DNA from: JAICJJ01 sp039809985
GTDB taxonomy: Bacteria > Chloroflexota > Chloroflexia > Thermomicrobiales > UBA6265
Assembly: GCA_039809985.1 (NCBI GenBank)
Contig: JBDHWC010000003.1
Location: forward strand, 1 to 64,000
Length of the DNA stretch: 64,000 nucleotides
Direction of reading: 5' to 3'
Numbering within the stretch: position 1 is the stretch's first letter; every line of letters starts with the position of its first letter. The notes beneath the pieces are model-generated. The model was given only the letters and a program-made list of their open reading frames with translations, was not told the DNA's origin and made no database searches. Shown here in pieces: positions 25,311 to 34,495 of the stretch. Position numbers and translations under genes: made by a program.

Positions 25311-28300
25311 GAGATTGGGCCTGCAGGCGGGAGCACCCGGTAGATCGTCGTCCCGGCCTCGCTGAAGACCGGCGCGAGCGCGGTCGGGACCAGCTGGTCG
25401 AATGCGGCGATGCCGGCGGCTGAACCCTGTGGCGTGCAGTCGTTGTCCGGCACGGGGTACCGGCGCTCGACGTCGCCGACGATCACGTAGGCAACGTCGT
25501 ACTTGCGGAGGATTGCCAGTTTCTTGGCCGGGTCGGCTGAGGTGTACAGGGTTCGGACGTCGTCCGAGCGTTCCTGCAGTCCCTCGAGCCAGCGCTGCTG
25601 CTCTTCGTGTCGTTGCCAGCCGAGGATGGTCGGCAGCCCTGTCGCGATCGAGATGCGCGACCCGTTGCAGCGGTACGGTCCGATGCTCGCCTCGGCGATC
25701 ACCGGCGTGCCGACGGCGTTGGCGTCCAGCCAGCGAATCGCGGCGAGATCCCCGGCGAACCGGATCGGCATGTTGCCGTCGGGGCCGATCGACGGGACCT
25801 GGCCGTAGCGCATCCAGTCGTAGGCGTCGAGCGTGCCGCCGCCGAGGGTGTCGGTGAACCGCTGATGCAATCGGGGCGAGACGGCGAACACCGGATAGAC
25901 CGCGGACGCCGCCACCACGAGGGCGAGAACCACCAAGCCGAGTCGCGACCAGCGCTCGGCAGGGCGAGACCAGCCGCCGACCGTGCCGACGTCCCGTGCG
26001 AGGGAGTGCTCCGCGCCGGCCGCGGGTTCCGTTGCGCCGGCGATCATCAGCGCGCACCCCGCGCCGACGGCGACGGCCAGGAGAACCCAGAGCTGGTTGT
26101 AGAACTTGAAGACGGTGTTCATCCGGTAGGCCTCGGTCGAGATCAGGTCGTCCGCGACGACGAAGACCTCGACCCCGGCCCCGACGAAGGCGGCGGCGGA
26201 GACCAGCAGGGCGGTGTAACGGGCCGCGACGCCTTCCGCGGTCATCCAGAGCAACCCCGCCAGCGCGCCGACCGCGAGGAAGACGGCCATCACCGCCCAG
26301 CCGCGGACGAGCGCGGCCAGCGTGGTCGCGCCGACCGCGCCGAGCCAGACGTACGGCAGCAGGCTCGTCCAGGCCGAGTTGTCCAGCCGGCTCTGGAGGG
26401 CGGACCAACCGACGAGGAGCAGCATCGCGGCGAAGACCAGCAGGCTCGCCGTCGTGGCGAGACCCGCAATGCGGGGCATCGCCGAGAAAACCTCGCGCAC
26501 GGCGACGAGGACGGCGAACGTTGCCGCCCAGGCGAGCGGGGCTCGCAGTGGACGAGACCCGGTACCGGCACCTTCCCGGAGCGCGATGGCAATCAGCGTG
26601 AAGCAGGCGAGGGCCATCAGGCCGCCAAGGTGAACGAACCAACTGCCAAGGTCGGTCGGGGCCTTGACGCGGGCGAGCGAGCCGAACAAGGCCACGAAGT
26701 GCTGGTGGAACGGGAGAAACGAGAGGTAGCTGCCGACCGCGAGCAGCAGCGACAGCCCGGCGAACAGCCCGATGCGCGCCGGCCAGCGCTCGACCGCCGC
26801 GGACCACATCAGCACCGCCACGACCGCCAATGCTGCATAGGTCGGCAGGTCCCAAGCGTTGGTGGCGCTCAGGGTGCCGAGGACCAGCATCAGGGGCAGC
26901 AGCCGTCGGATTCCGTCGAACGCGAGCGTCTGCAAGGCGCTGGTCCCGTGTGGGGAGGACTGCTCGACCGGACCCCGCGCCAGTTGGTAGCTGCAGGCGA
27001 TCGCGGCGACCGTCACCGGCAGCGCGACGACGTGGGCGTGCAAGTCGGCGTAGAGGCCGGTGAAGAACGGGAACTCGGTGATGGTGTCCGGTATCGCCCG
27101 GCTGCCGGCCCAGACCCAGTCGACGAAGGAGTTCAGCGGCGGGACGTGGCCGCTCAGCAGCGTGGCCGCGGAGGAGAGGTTGCCGAGCACGGAGAGGAAC
27201 CCCGCCGCCACGAGCCCGGCCGGCACCGCCAGACTCGGCCGCCGGGCGAGGTCGCGCCCGAGCGTGGCCGCCAGCGAGAAGCCAGCCGCGGCGAGCAGCG
27301 CGATCACGGTCGGCTGGGCGAGGTTGAACCCGATCTCGACCGGAATGCCGATCGCCTTCAGCATGAAGGCCACGAGGTAGAGGCCGTAGTAGTAGTAGTT
27401 GATGTAGCCGCCCGCGTACCACGGATCGTACGGCGGGAAGTGGGCGCTGCGCATCGTCGCGTTGAGGTGCGCGAACTCCATCGGCTTCTCGCCGCCCCAG
27501 ATCGGGTGCCAACTGTCGGGGTTCAGGAAACGGAACAGCAGGAAGAGGGCGAAGACGGCCCAGAAGACGGCCTCTGCCCCGACGACCACCGAACGCTGGC
27601 GGACAGGCCGGCGACGGCGCGGGTACCACGTGACGAGACCGGTCACGTAGAGCGCGACGAGGACCCAGATCGCCCGGAACGCGATGACGCCGACACTGGC
27701 CAGGAACCAGACGGCCCAGCCGGCCACCAGCACAACCAGGAGTCGCGCGAACCCCCAGCCGGCGTCGGCGAAACTCGGCAGCACGCGCTCGGCAAGCGCC
27801 AGGCCGAGGGCTTGCAGCAGGATCAGGAACCCGACCCAGACGACCACCGCGCCGAGCGTGGTCCCGGTGACCGCCCGACTCCAGCCCGCGTCGTCGACGA
27901 CCGGCAGCGATGCGACCGGCTGGTCGAGCATCAGCGACACGGTTTCCGGGGCGTGCCGGGTCGGCGACCACGGCGCGGCCACCGCCGGCGCCATCAGGGA
28001 GCGGTACGCGGTCGGGGAGAGGAGATCGACTTTGCGGTAAATCTCAACGGTTGGATGGTCGTAGTTGACGAACGACTCGTCGGCATTGCGGTCGTCGAAC
28101 CGAATCGGGCCGATGCCCGGGGACGTGGTGAAGCTCGCCGCCGGCTCGAAGCCGAGCGCCCCCGACCGGAGGGCGGCATAGTAGGCCCGCTGGACGGGGT
28201 ACCGCCACGGGGCCGACGCTGTGCCGGCCACCACTCGGTTCGAGGCGAGGACCACGTAGTCGGCCCTCTGCAACTGCGCGTAGATGGCGTCGGCGACCTC

Positions 28301-29770
28301 GCGCGGCTGACGGTCGGCGTAGAGGTCCATCGACACGGTCGCGTACTGCCGGTCCGCCGGGGAGAGCCCCGGGCCGAAGTCGCGCGGCAGGCTGTCGTCC
28401 CAGTACTCGGCGGTGAGCGCGCTGCCGCTGGGGACGTGCGCGTAGATCCAGCGGGACGCCAGCAGGCGAGGATTCTCCTGCGCGTAGATCGAGACGAAGG
28501 CGATCGCCCAGAGCGCGAAGGCGGCGAGGACCGCCGTGCCGGCCAAGGCGGCCGACGGGCGAGAGAAACGACGCCCGAGCCAGTCGACGCCCGTGACGAC
28601 CGCGAGGCCGGCCGCGACCGCGAGGACCGGGGCCAAGGGCGCGAGGTAGCGGAGAAATCGCACCTCGGGCACCGTGATCACCACGCCGTAGGCCACGAGC
28701 CAAGAGACGGGCACGAGCAACGGCCAGTCCCGGTCGCGCAGCAGGCGAACCGCCATCAGCACCACGCCAGCCACGGCGAGGAGACCCGCCACGGGTCCGA
28801 AGCCCCAGCGGATCAACTGGTCTGCCTGGTAGAGGACCGGCGTCGTGCCGACGTACTGGCGGGTGAACGGGACATCGAAGATGCCGCGCACGATGTTCGA
28901 CTGGGTCGCGAGCGAGGTGAGGTAGACGTCCGGGCGCATCAGCGCGTACGGCTCGAACAGGCCGAACCCCAACACCGTCGCCATGCCGGCGACCGTCAGT
29001 TGCCGCACGGCCCGCAGCAGCCGTGTCACCGGGGTTCGCATTTCGGGCAGATCGAGCCGGTCGTTCGCCAGAGCGGCCGCGCCGATCACCACCGCCAGCG
29101 TGAAGACGCTCCCCTTGGTGGCCATCGCGAGTCCGAGCGCGAACCCGGACGCCGCGAACCAGCGAAGCCGTCCGTTGCTGGCCGCGCCCACAGCCAACAG
29201 GAGGCAGAGCGCGACGAAGAAGGTGAGCCAACTGTCGGTGGTGAAGAAGTGCGCCAACTGGATCATCATCGGGGCGCAGGCGTAGGCCGCGGCGGCGACC
29301 AGCCCCGTGCGGGTCGAGAACAGTCGTCGCCCGAGCAAGAAGGTCAGGAGGACCGTGCCGGTGTCGAGCAGGGCCGAGATCGCCCGGCCGACGAGGTAGG
29401 CGCGATCGGCGCTGTTCCAGTTGGCGCCGGTGACCACCGAGACGCCCTTGGCCGTCGCGTCGGTGACCCAGAGGGGCAGAGCGCCGTAGGCGAACTCGCG
29501 GAACTCCCCGGTGTCGGGGTCGGCGGAGCGAGGGTTCAGCCCGCTCGTCGCCGGGTCGAGCAGTGTCGACCAGTCGGGCGGCCAGGCGAAGTGGATGCGG
29601 TCGATGAGGACGATCTTGGCGACGAAGAGCTCGTCCGGGTGGAGGTCCCGGCCTTCGTCCCACGTCAGCCCGAAGAGCCGGAGGGCGAGCGCGGCGACCA
29701 GCATCGCCAGCAGGGCAGCCCTCGCGGTTCCCGGAACGTCTCGCCGGTCAGGGGCCGCGCCTGCGATCAT
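25307..29770 (-). CDS. GT39-like glycosyltransferase fused to YYY (DUF2298) domain
   Basis: 1487 aa from ATG 29770. Residues 1-~640 look like a GT-C enzyme of the PMT/ArnT type: a first-loop acidic motif RLFGLTWDEGRDLHPDELF (WDEG and HPDE), ~10 helices, KGSVFTLAV after MAT, and a soluble region (~470-630) with EYWDDSLP. Residues ~660-1487 form a complete DUF2298 unit: WGGEKPMEFAH, PYDPWYAGGYINYYYYG, YADLHAHVVALP, TNAWDLPTYAAL and a C-terminal soluble part. Both modules point to lipid-linked sugar transfer across the membrane; that is inferred. The next gene repeats the second module alone. Confidence 0.85.
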   Translation of the reverse strand: MIAGAAPDRRDVPGTARAALLAMLVAALALRLFGLTWDEGRDLHPDELFVAKIVLIDRIHFAWPPDWSTLLDPATSGLNPRSADPDTGEFREFAYGALPLWVTDATAKGVSVVTGANWNSADRAYLVGRAISALLDTGTVLLTFLLGRRLFSTRTGLVAAAAYACAPMMIQLAHFFTTDSWLTFFVALCLLLAVGAASNGRLRWFAASGFALGLAMATKGSVFTLAVVIGAAALANDRLDLPEMRTPVTRLLRAVRQLTVAGMATVLGFGLFEPYALMRPDVYLTSLATQSNIVRGIFDVPFTRQYVGTTPVLYQADQLIRWGFGPVAGLLAVAGVVLMAVRLLRDRDWPLLVPVSWLVAYGVVITVPEVRFLRYLAPLAPVLAVAAGLAVVTGVDWLGRRFSRPSAALAGTAVLAAFALWAIAFVSIYAQENPRLLASRWIYAHVPSGSALTAEYWDDSLPRDFGPGLSPADRQYATVSMDLYADRQPREVADAIYAQLQRADYVVLASNRVVAGTASAPWRYPVQRAYYAALRSGALGFEPAASFTTSPGIGPIRFDDRNADESFVNYDHPTVEIYRKVDLLSPTAYRSLMAPAVAAPWSPTRHAPETVSLMLDQPVASLPVVDDAGWSRAVTGTTLGAVVVWVGFLILLQALGLALAERVLPSFADAGWGFARLLVVLVAGWAVWFLASVGVIAFRAIWVLVALYVTGLVTWYPRRRRPVRQRSVVVGAEAVFWAVFALFLLFRFLNPDSWHPIWGGEKPMEFAHLNATMRSAHFPPYDPWYAGGYINYYYYGLYLVAFMLKAIGIPVEIGFNLAQPTVIALLAAAGFSLAATLGRDLARRPSLAVPAGLVAAGFLSVLGNLSSAATLLSGHVPPLNSFVDWVWAGSRAIPDTITEFPFFTGLYADLHAHVVALPVTVAAIACSYQLARGPVEQSSPHGTSALQTLAFDGIRRLLPLMLVLGTLSATNAWDLPTYAALAVVAVLMWSAAVERWPARIGLFAGLSLLLAVGSYLSFLPFHQHFVALFGSLARVKAPTDLGSWFVHLGGLMALACFTLIAIALREGAGTGSRPLRAPLAWAATFAVLVAVREVFSAMPRIAGLATTASLLVFAAMLLLVGWSALQSRLDNSAWTSLLPYVWLGAVGATTLAALVRGWAVMAVFLAVGALAGLLWMTAEGVAARYTALLVSAAAFVGAGVEVFVVADDLISTEAYRMNTVFKFYNQLWVLLAVAVGAGCALMIAGATEPAAGAEHSLARDVGTVGGWSRPAERWSRLGLVVLALVVAASAVYPVFAVSPRLHQRFTDTLGGGTLDAYDWMRYGQVPSIGPDGNMPIRFAGDLAAIRWLDANAVGTPVIAEASIGPYRCNGSRISIATGLPTILGWQRHEEQQRWLEGLQERSDDVRTLYTSADPAKKLAILRKYDVAYVIVGDVERRYPVPDNDCTPQGSAAGIAAFDQLVPTALAPVFSEAGTTIYRVLPPAGPIS

Positions 29771-29777
29771 AGGCGGG

Positions 29778-29807
29778 ATTCTAGCGACGTTCGGCGGCGG
29801 CGGTCGA
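29778..29807 (-). promoter_or_regulatory. Promoter of the YYY-protein genes, apparently leaderless
   Basis: On the minus strand TCGACC (29807-29802), an 18-base spacer and TAGAAT (29783-29778) are followed by 7 bases and then ATG at 29770. Transcription would start at or next to the A of the start codon. No ribosome binding site is present. Confidence 0.55.
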
Positions 29808-29847
29808 GACAAGGGCGCGACTGCCCGGGGCACAGGGGGAGAACGGC

Positions 29848-30828
29848 GTGCGAGTGGTCTTCTTCGGCACGCCGGAGTTCGCGGTGCCAACCCTCGAGGC
29901 GATCGCGGGGGACTCGCGGTTCAAGGTCGCGCTGGTCGTCACCCAGCCCGACCGACCGGCCGGGCGCGGCCGCAAAGTCGAGTCTTCGGCGGTGGCGCGG
30001 TTTGCCGCCGATCACCAACTGCCCCTGTACCAACCGGAGACCCTGAAGCACGACGAGGCGCGCCGACCGCTGGTGGAGGCCGGCGCGGACTTGTTCGTGG
30101 TGGCCGCGTTCGGCCTCATCTTCGGCTCGAAGACGCTGGCGATCCCGCGTCACGGCTGCGTCAACGTCCATGCCTCGCTCTTGCCGCGCTACCGCGGGGC
30201 GAGTCCGGTCCCGGCCGCGATCCTCTACGGCGACCGGACGACAGGGGTGACGCTGATGATGATGGAGGTCGGGCTCGACACCGGGCCGACAGTGGCCATG
30301 TCCGAGGAGGCGATCCGCGACGACGACACCGCGGAGTCACTGCTAGCCCGGCTCGGCGGCGTCGGGGCGCGCTTGGCGCTGCACCATCTGCCCCGGGTCG
30401 TCGACGGCTGGACCGTGCCGACGCCGCAGCCGGCCGCTGGAGCGTCACTGACCCGGCCGCTGACCAAGGCCGACGGCTGGCTCGACTTCGAGGACTCGGC
30501 CACGGCGCTCGAGCGGCGGGTTCGGGCGATGTGGCCGTGGCCCCGGGCCTGGACCACGCTCGACGGCGATCCGGTGCAGGTCCACCGGGCGACGCCGGTG
30601 CTCAGGCTCGGTCCGACCGACTCGACCGAGCCCGGCACCGTCGTCGTCCGCACCGACGGGCCGCACGTCCGCGCCATCGACGGCTGGCTGCGGCTCGACC
30701 AGGTGCAGCCGGCGGGCGGTCGGCCGATGAGCGGCACCGCGTTCGCCGCCGGGCGGCGCCTCGACCAAGCCCGGCTCGGCACCGCCGGAGAGCCGATCGG
30801 GATGCCGCCGGTCGTCGTGCCGGCCTGA
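29848..30828 (+). CDS. fmt: Methionyl-tRNA formyltransferase
   Basis: 326 aa. It formylates initiator Met-tRNA using 10-formyl-THF. GTG 29848 follows GGGGGAGAA. The N-terminal formyltransferase fold starts MRVVFFGTPEFAVPTLEAI; the catalytic core is NVHASLLPRYRGASPVPAAI with Asn and His, and the Asp lies in MMEVGLDTGP (~residue 148). The C-terminal tRNA-binding barrel (~210-310) is shorter in motifs but of normal length. It diverges from the YYY-protein operon with 77 bases between. Confidence 0.96.
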   Translation: MRVVFFGTPEFAVPTLEAIAGDSRFKVALVVTQPDRPAGRGRKVESSAVARFAADHQLPLYQPETLKHDEARRPLVEAGADLFVVAAFGLIFGSKTLAIPRHGCVNVHASLLPRYRGASPVPAAILYGDRTTGVTLMMMEVGLDTGPTVAMSEEAIRDDDTAESLLARLGGVGARLALHHLPRVVDGWTVPTPQPAAGASLTRPLTKADGWLDFEDSATALERRVRAMWPWPRAWTTLDGDPVQVHRATPVLRLGPTDSTEPGTVVVRTDGPHVRAIDGWLRLDQVQPAGGRPMSGTAFAAGRRLDQARLGTAGEPIGMPPVVVPA

Positions 30829-30928
30829 CGGCACCGTCTCACATCGGAAGGGGCGGGTCGGCCGGTTGCTCGAGCCCGAGCGGTTTGCGGATAAGTGTGC
30901 TTGCCCGCAAAAGACCGCATATGGCGGG

Positions 30929-31729
30929 TCAGGCGTCCGCCGGGCACTCGCGGCGCCATTCCCCGAGGTTCATGCGCTTGACCAGCGTGTCGAGCCCGTA
31001 GCCGGCCGACTTGCGGCAGACGCGGGCCGCCTTCTTCGGCTTGGCGTACTCGATGTGGTAGACGGGCTTCTGATTGTCGACGAACGGCGCGAGCAAGTCG
31101 CACTCGCGGTACTTGACGCACTGCTCGTTGACGGCGAAATCGAACGAGTCCGCGAGTTCGGCCACCTGCTCGAGGTCGTTCTTCAGGCCGACTGCCAACC
31201 CGCGTTCGTGCGCCGCGTCTGCCAGCCATTGGTTGTACTCGAGCTGGTCGTCGGCCGTCAGCCCGAGACCGTTCTTGTTGCTGAACGCATCGACGTTGTC
31301 CGGGTCGACAGCGTCGCACCCCTTGTCGACCGCCATCTGCATCCGGTCTGCCATGATGGATCGCACGTTTTGCGATCGAATGTCGATCCACCACTCGCCG
31401 GGCCAGTTGCCGAGCCGCTTGCCAATGTCGGCCTTGGCGAACCGGTCCTGGTCGGGTCGCCAGTTCTCGTAGGACCCGGCGCTGAAGTAGCAGATCACGC
31501 GGATGTCGTCAGCCTGCATCTGCCGGATCAGTGACTGCGGGGTCTCGAAGAGATCGACGTCGTAGACGTCGACATCCATGACCGTCTTGGGAACCGAACT
31601 GATTTGGATTTGCCACGACTGGCCCGGTTCCGGCGTCCACCAGTCAGCCGCGGCAGCGCTCCCGGCCGCGGGGATGATCGCGACGGCCATCAGGGTGGCC
31701 ACCGCCAGCAGTCTCAATCGTGTCGACAT
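30929..31729 (-). CDS. Secreted GH114-type endo-alpha-1,4-polygalactosaminidase-like protein
   Basis: 266 aa from ATG 31729, with a run of seven G then A upstream. Residues 1-~28 are a clear Sec signal peptide (RLRLLAVATLMAVAIIPAAGSAAAA). The mature protein is a TIM-barrel of the GH114/DUF297 type: WQIQISS, VDVYDVDLFETP, VICYFSAGSYENWRPD, WWIDIRS, DKGCDAVDPDNVD with paired acids, VGLKND and FAVNEQC. Members cut galactosamine-rich exopolysaccharide. Four cysteines near the C-terminus could form disulfides. It is a monocistronic gene convergent with fmt. No polymer-synthesis cluster is adjacent. Confidence 0.85.
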   Translation of the reverse strand: MSTRLRLLAVATLMAVAIIPAAGSAAAADWWTPEPGQSWQIQISSVPKTVMDVDVYDVDLFETPQSLIRQMQADDIRVICYFSAGSYENWRPDQDRFAKADIGKRLGNWPGEWWIDIRSQNVRSIMADRMQMAVDKGCDAVDPDNVDAFSNKNGLGLTADDQLEYNQWLADAAHERGLAVGLKNDLEQVAELADSFDFAVNEQCVKYRECDLLAPFVDNQKPVYHIEYAKPKKAARVCRKSAGYGLDTLVKRMNLGEWRRECPADA

Positions 31730-31848
31730 CTGTCCCCCCCAGCGTTCGTGCAGGGCCGCCAGCCATGCCCAGCGACCGCGTTTACAACTCGGCGACCGCC
31801 CCCGTATCCTCCCAGCCGGTGCGAGGTCGACGACTGTCCGAGGAGCGT

Positions 31849-32904
31849 ATGTCCCCCGATCGAGACGAGCAACTGTTCCTGCTCCTGAAGGAGCTCTGCG
31901 AGCTTCCCGGGCCGACCGGCCACGAGGATGCCGTGCAGGACGTGATCGCGGCCCGCTGGGGCCAGTTCGCCGAGGTGCGGCGGACGCGGGTCGGCAACGT
32001 GCTGGCGAAAATCGGCGGCGCCGGTCGTCGGGTCGCCGTCGTCGCCCATGCCGACGAAATCTGCCTGATGGTGAAGAGCATCTCGGACGACGGGTACCTC
32101 CACGTCTGGCACTACGCCTCGGACCTCCTCGGCAAGCCGCCCCGCTGGCTGATGCCGCTCAACCAGCCGGCGGCGGTGGTCACCGCGGCCGGGATCGTCG
32201 ACGGCGTCATCGTCGCGGCGAGCGGTCATGTGGTCGGCCGCAAAGACCCCGGGGAGCCTTGGAAGTGGAACGACTGGTTCGTCGACGTGGGCGTCCGGTC
32301 GCGCGAGGCGGCCGAGGCGCTCGGCATCCACCCGGGGTGCCGGATCGTCTGGAACACGCCGACTCGTCGCGTCGGCCAGAACATCGTCGGCAAGGCGATG
32401 GACGACCGCGGCGCGCTGACGATCGCCACGCTCGCGGGCGAGCGCCTCGCCGGGAGCGCGTCGCTCGGCTGCGAACTCTGGCTCGCGTCCACCGTGCAGG
32501 AGGAGAACGGGCTGATCGGTGCTTCGAGCCTCGCCGACGAGCTCGACCTCGACCAGGCGATCGCGCTCGACGTGGGATTGACCGGGGACGTGCCGGGGGC
32601 CGACCCCCGCGACTTCCCGTGCCGACTCGGCCTCGGCCCGACCGTCGTCTACCAAGATTCGAGTTGCCACTACGGTCGCAGGCTATCCGACGAGCTGGTC
32701 GCCACCGCGCGCGAGCATTCGGTCCCGGTCCAGCGAGCGGTCTACCAGAACTACGGCAGCGACGGTGCGGCCTTGGTCCGGCGCGGCATCGAGACGGCCC
32801 TTGTCGCGTACCCGACCCGCTACACGCACTCGCCGGTGGAGACGGTCGACGGCAACGACTTGCTCGCCACCGTCGACCTGCTCGTCGCGTGGGCGGAGGG
32901 GTAG
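31849..32904 (+). CDS. M42-family metallo-aminopeptidase
   Basis: 351 aa from ATG 31849, with GAGGAG 5 bases upstream; the longer frame lacks homology. All two-metal ligands of the M42 (glutamyl/deblocking aminopeptidase, 'cellulase M') family are seen: VAHADEI (~residues 66-72), MDDRGAL, catalytic EENG (VQEENGLIGA), ALDVG and the last His in TRYTHSPVE. It is followed two bases later by a 51-aa gene and an amidase, a likely operon for peptide or amide breakdown. M42 enzymes usually form large cytoplasmic cages. Confidence 0.92.
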   Translation: MSPDRDEQLFLLLKELCELPGPTGHEDAVQDVIAARWGQFAEVRRTRVGNVLAKIGGAGRRVAVVAHADEICLMVKSISDDGYLHVWHYASDLLGKPPRWLMPLNQPAAVVTAAGIVDGVIVAASGHVVGRKDPGEPWKWNDWFVDVGVRSREAAEALGIHPGCRIVWNTPTRRVGQNIVGKAMDDRGALTIATLAGERLAGSASLGCELWLASTVQEENGLIGASSLADELDLDQAIALDVGLTGDVPGADPRDFPCRLGLGPTVVYQDSSCHYGRRLSDELVATAREHSVPVQRAVYQNYGSDGAALVRRGIETALVAYPTRYTHSPVETVDGNDLLATVDLLVAWAEG

Positions 32905-32906
32905 CG

Positions 32907-33062
32907 ATGACCGACCAGCCTGACCAGAACGAGTTGAACGAGAGGATTGCGGAGTTCCTCGAAGGAGTAGAGGCCGCTGCGGCTCGGCTGCGCACCCTGC
33001 CCGACGTGCCGTTGGTGCCGGAAGAGCCGTTCGATCCGTCGTGGCCGGAGCGTGACGCGTGA
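32907..33062 (+). CDS. 51-aa protein, possible AtzG/GatC-like amidase partner
   Basis: Starts two bases after the M42 stop and overlaps the amidase start as GTGA, so it is very likely translated. Residues 1-~30 are an acidic/amphipathic helix (NERIAEFLEGVEAAAARLRTL). The rest is a Pro/acid-rich extension (PDVPLVPEEPFDPSWPE). That plan, a short helix then an extended strand, recalls AtzG and the GatC family, small chains that wrap around amidases of the AtzE/GatA type. The position directly before an amidase gene supports this. Homology is inferred from layout, not shown. Confidence 0.6.
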   Translation: MTDQPDQNELNERIAEFLEGVEAAAARLRTLPDVPLVPEEPFDPSWPERDA

Positions 33063-34453
33063 CGAACCGAACCTGGGACCTGCCTTCCGTTCGCGAACTC
33101 GTCTCGGGCTACGCGGCCGGCACGTTGTCGCCGGTCGAAGTGGTGACCGCGGCGATTCGGGCCGCCGAGGCCGCACAGCCCAACCTGCACCCGATGGTCG
33201 AACTGCGCGCCGAGGCGGCGTTGGCCGAGGCTGCGGCGGTCGAACGGACCTGCCGCGGCAGTGACGCGAGGGGGGCGCTCTGCGGTGTGCCGGTCGTGGT
33301 CAAGGACATCGTCGACGTGGCGGGTCTGCCGACCCGGTGCGGGTCGCCGAGCCGCGACGACGCCCCGACCGCGGCGGCTGACGCGCCGGCGGTTCGCGCT
33401 TGGCGCGATGCCGGGGCGATCGTCATCGGCAAGAGCGTGACGCAGGAGTTCGCCGCCGGGGTGCTCAGCCCGCCCGCCCGCAACCCGTGGGACCCGGATC
33501 GCATCCCCGGCGGCAGTTCCGGCGGTTCCGCCGTCGCCGTGGCGATCGGGGCAGCGAGCATCGGTCTCGGCTCCGACACCGGGGGCAGCATCCGCATCCC
33601 TTCGGCCGCGGTCGGAGCCACCGGGTTCAAGCCGACGTTCGGGTCGGTCTCGACCGCGGGCTGCTACCCGTTGTCCTGGTCGCTCGACACGGTCGGTCCG
33701 TTGGCCCGCTCGGTCGATGACGTCGAGGCGGGCTGGCGGGCGCTGGTCGGCGACAGCCGATTCGTGCCCGCCGACGAACCCCCCACCTTGGCCGGCGTTC
33801 GCGTCGGCTTGGCCCTGGGGTATTTCGTGACGCGAGTGCAACAAGCGACGCTCTCGGCGGTCGAGGACGCCGCGTCGGCCCTCCGCTCGCTGGGAGCCGA
33901 GGTTGTGCCGGTCGACTGGGCCGACTCCGCCGTCGCACGCGACTGTGGCTACCTGCTGAACCGGACCGAGACGGGTGCGGCGCATGCCGCCACCTACCGC
34001 AACGAGCCGGAACGCTTCTCCCGCATGAACCCCGAATTGCAACTGAGAGTGATCGCCGGCCTGCGGATTCCATCCGGCGACTACTTGCTGGCCAAGCAGG
34101 CCCGCACGCGCCTGCGCGATTCGATGGCTCGGCTTTTCGCGGACCAGCGGCTCGACGCACTGTTGGCGCCGACCCTGCCGGACGTCGCGATTCGGGCCGA
34201 CGACCCGACGGTCCGGATCGGGGAATCCGTCGAGTCCGCCGGCATCGCCTACACGCGACTGGCGATGCCGTTCAACGCGACCGGCCAGCCGGTGCTCGCC
34301 TTCCCCGTCGGGTTCGATCCCGCAGGACTCCCGATCGGGGCGCAACTGGCCGGCAGGCCGGGGAACGAGGTGGTCCTCTTTCGCGTCGGTCGGGCCTACC
34401 AGCGGGCGACCGACTGGCATCGCCGCCGACCCCCGTTCGGCACCGACTGGTAG
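33059..34453 (+). CDS. Amidase-signature-family amidohydrolase
   Basis: 464 aa. The Ser-cisSer-Lys triad is intact: K82 in PVVVKDIVD, the cis-Ser in GGSSGGS (151-157) and the nucleophile S177 in GSDTGGSIRIP. GatA, AtzE and other amidases share this fold. No gatB or full gatC is adjacent, so it is more likely a catabolic or AtzE-like amidase than the tRNA amidotransferase. GTG 33059 overlaps the 51-aa gene. The C-terminal FPVGFDPAGLPIGAQL is the usual late family motif. Confidence 0.92.
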   Translation: MTNRTWDLPSVRELVSGYAAGTLSPVEVVTAAIRAAEAAQPNLHPMVELRAEAALAEAAAVERTCRGSDARGALCGVPVVVKDIVDVAGLPTRCGSPSRDDAPTAAADAPAVRAWRDAGAIVIGKSVTQEFAAGVLSPPARNPWDPDRIPGGSSGGSAVAVAIGAASIGLGSDTGGSIRIPSAAVGATGFKPTFGSVSTAGCYPLSWSLDTVGPLARSVDDVEAGWRALVGDSRFVPADEPPTLAGVRVGLALGYFVTRVQQATLSAVEDAASALRSLGAEVVPVDWADSAVARDCGYLLNRTETGAAHAATYRNEPERFSRMNPELQLRVIAGLRIPSGDYLLAKQARTRLRDSMARLFADQRLDALLAPTLPDVAIRADDPTVRIGESVESAGIAYTRLAMPFNATGQPVLAFPVGFDPAGLPIGAQLAGRPGNEVVLFRVGRAYQRATDWHRRRPPFGTDW

Positions 34454-34495
34454 CCACTGGAGAATCAGGTCAGACGAGTTCGATGGGAGGCTGAC

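Noticed and set aside
25311..27971. Long upstream extension of the second YYY protein (1645-aa frame)
   Set aside because: The extension is an out-of-frame overlap with the first YYY gene; homology begins at GTG 25310, which also gives a GTGA overlap.
25607..30046. 1479-aa plus-strand frame opposite the YYY-protein genes
   Set aside because: Shadow of the GT39-YYY gene; composition is Arg/Gly/Glu/Asp-repetitive and carries no family motif.
33059..34453. GatA of the Glu-tRNA(Gln) amidotransferase
   Set aside because: No gatB nearby, the small neighbour is too short for GatC, and the context (M42 peptidase) is catabolic.
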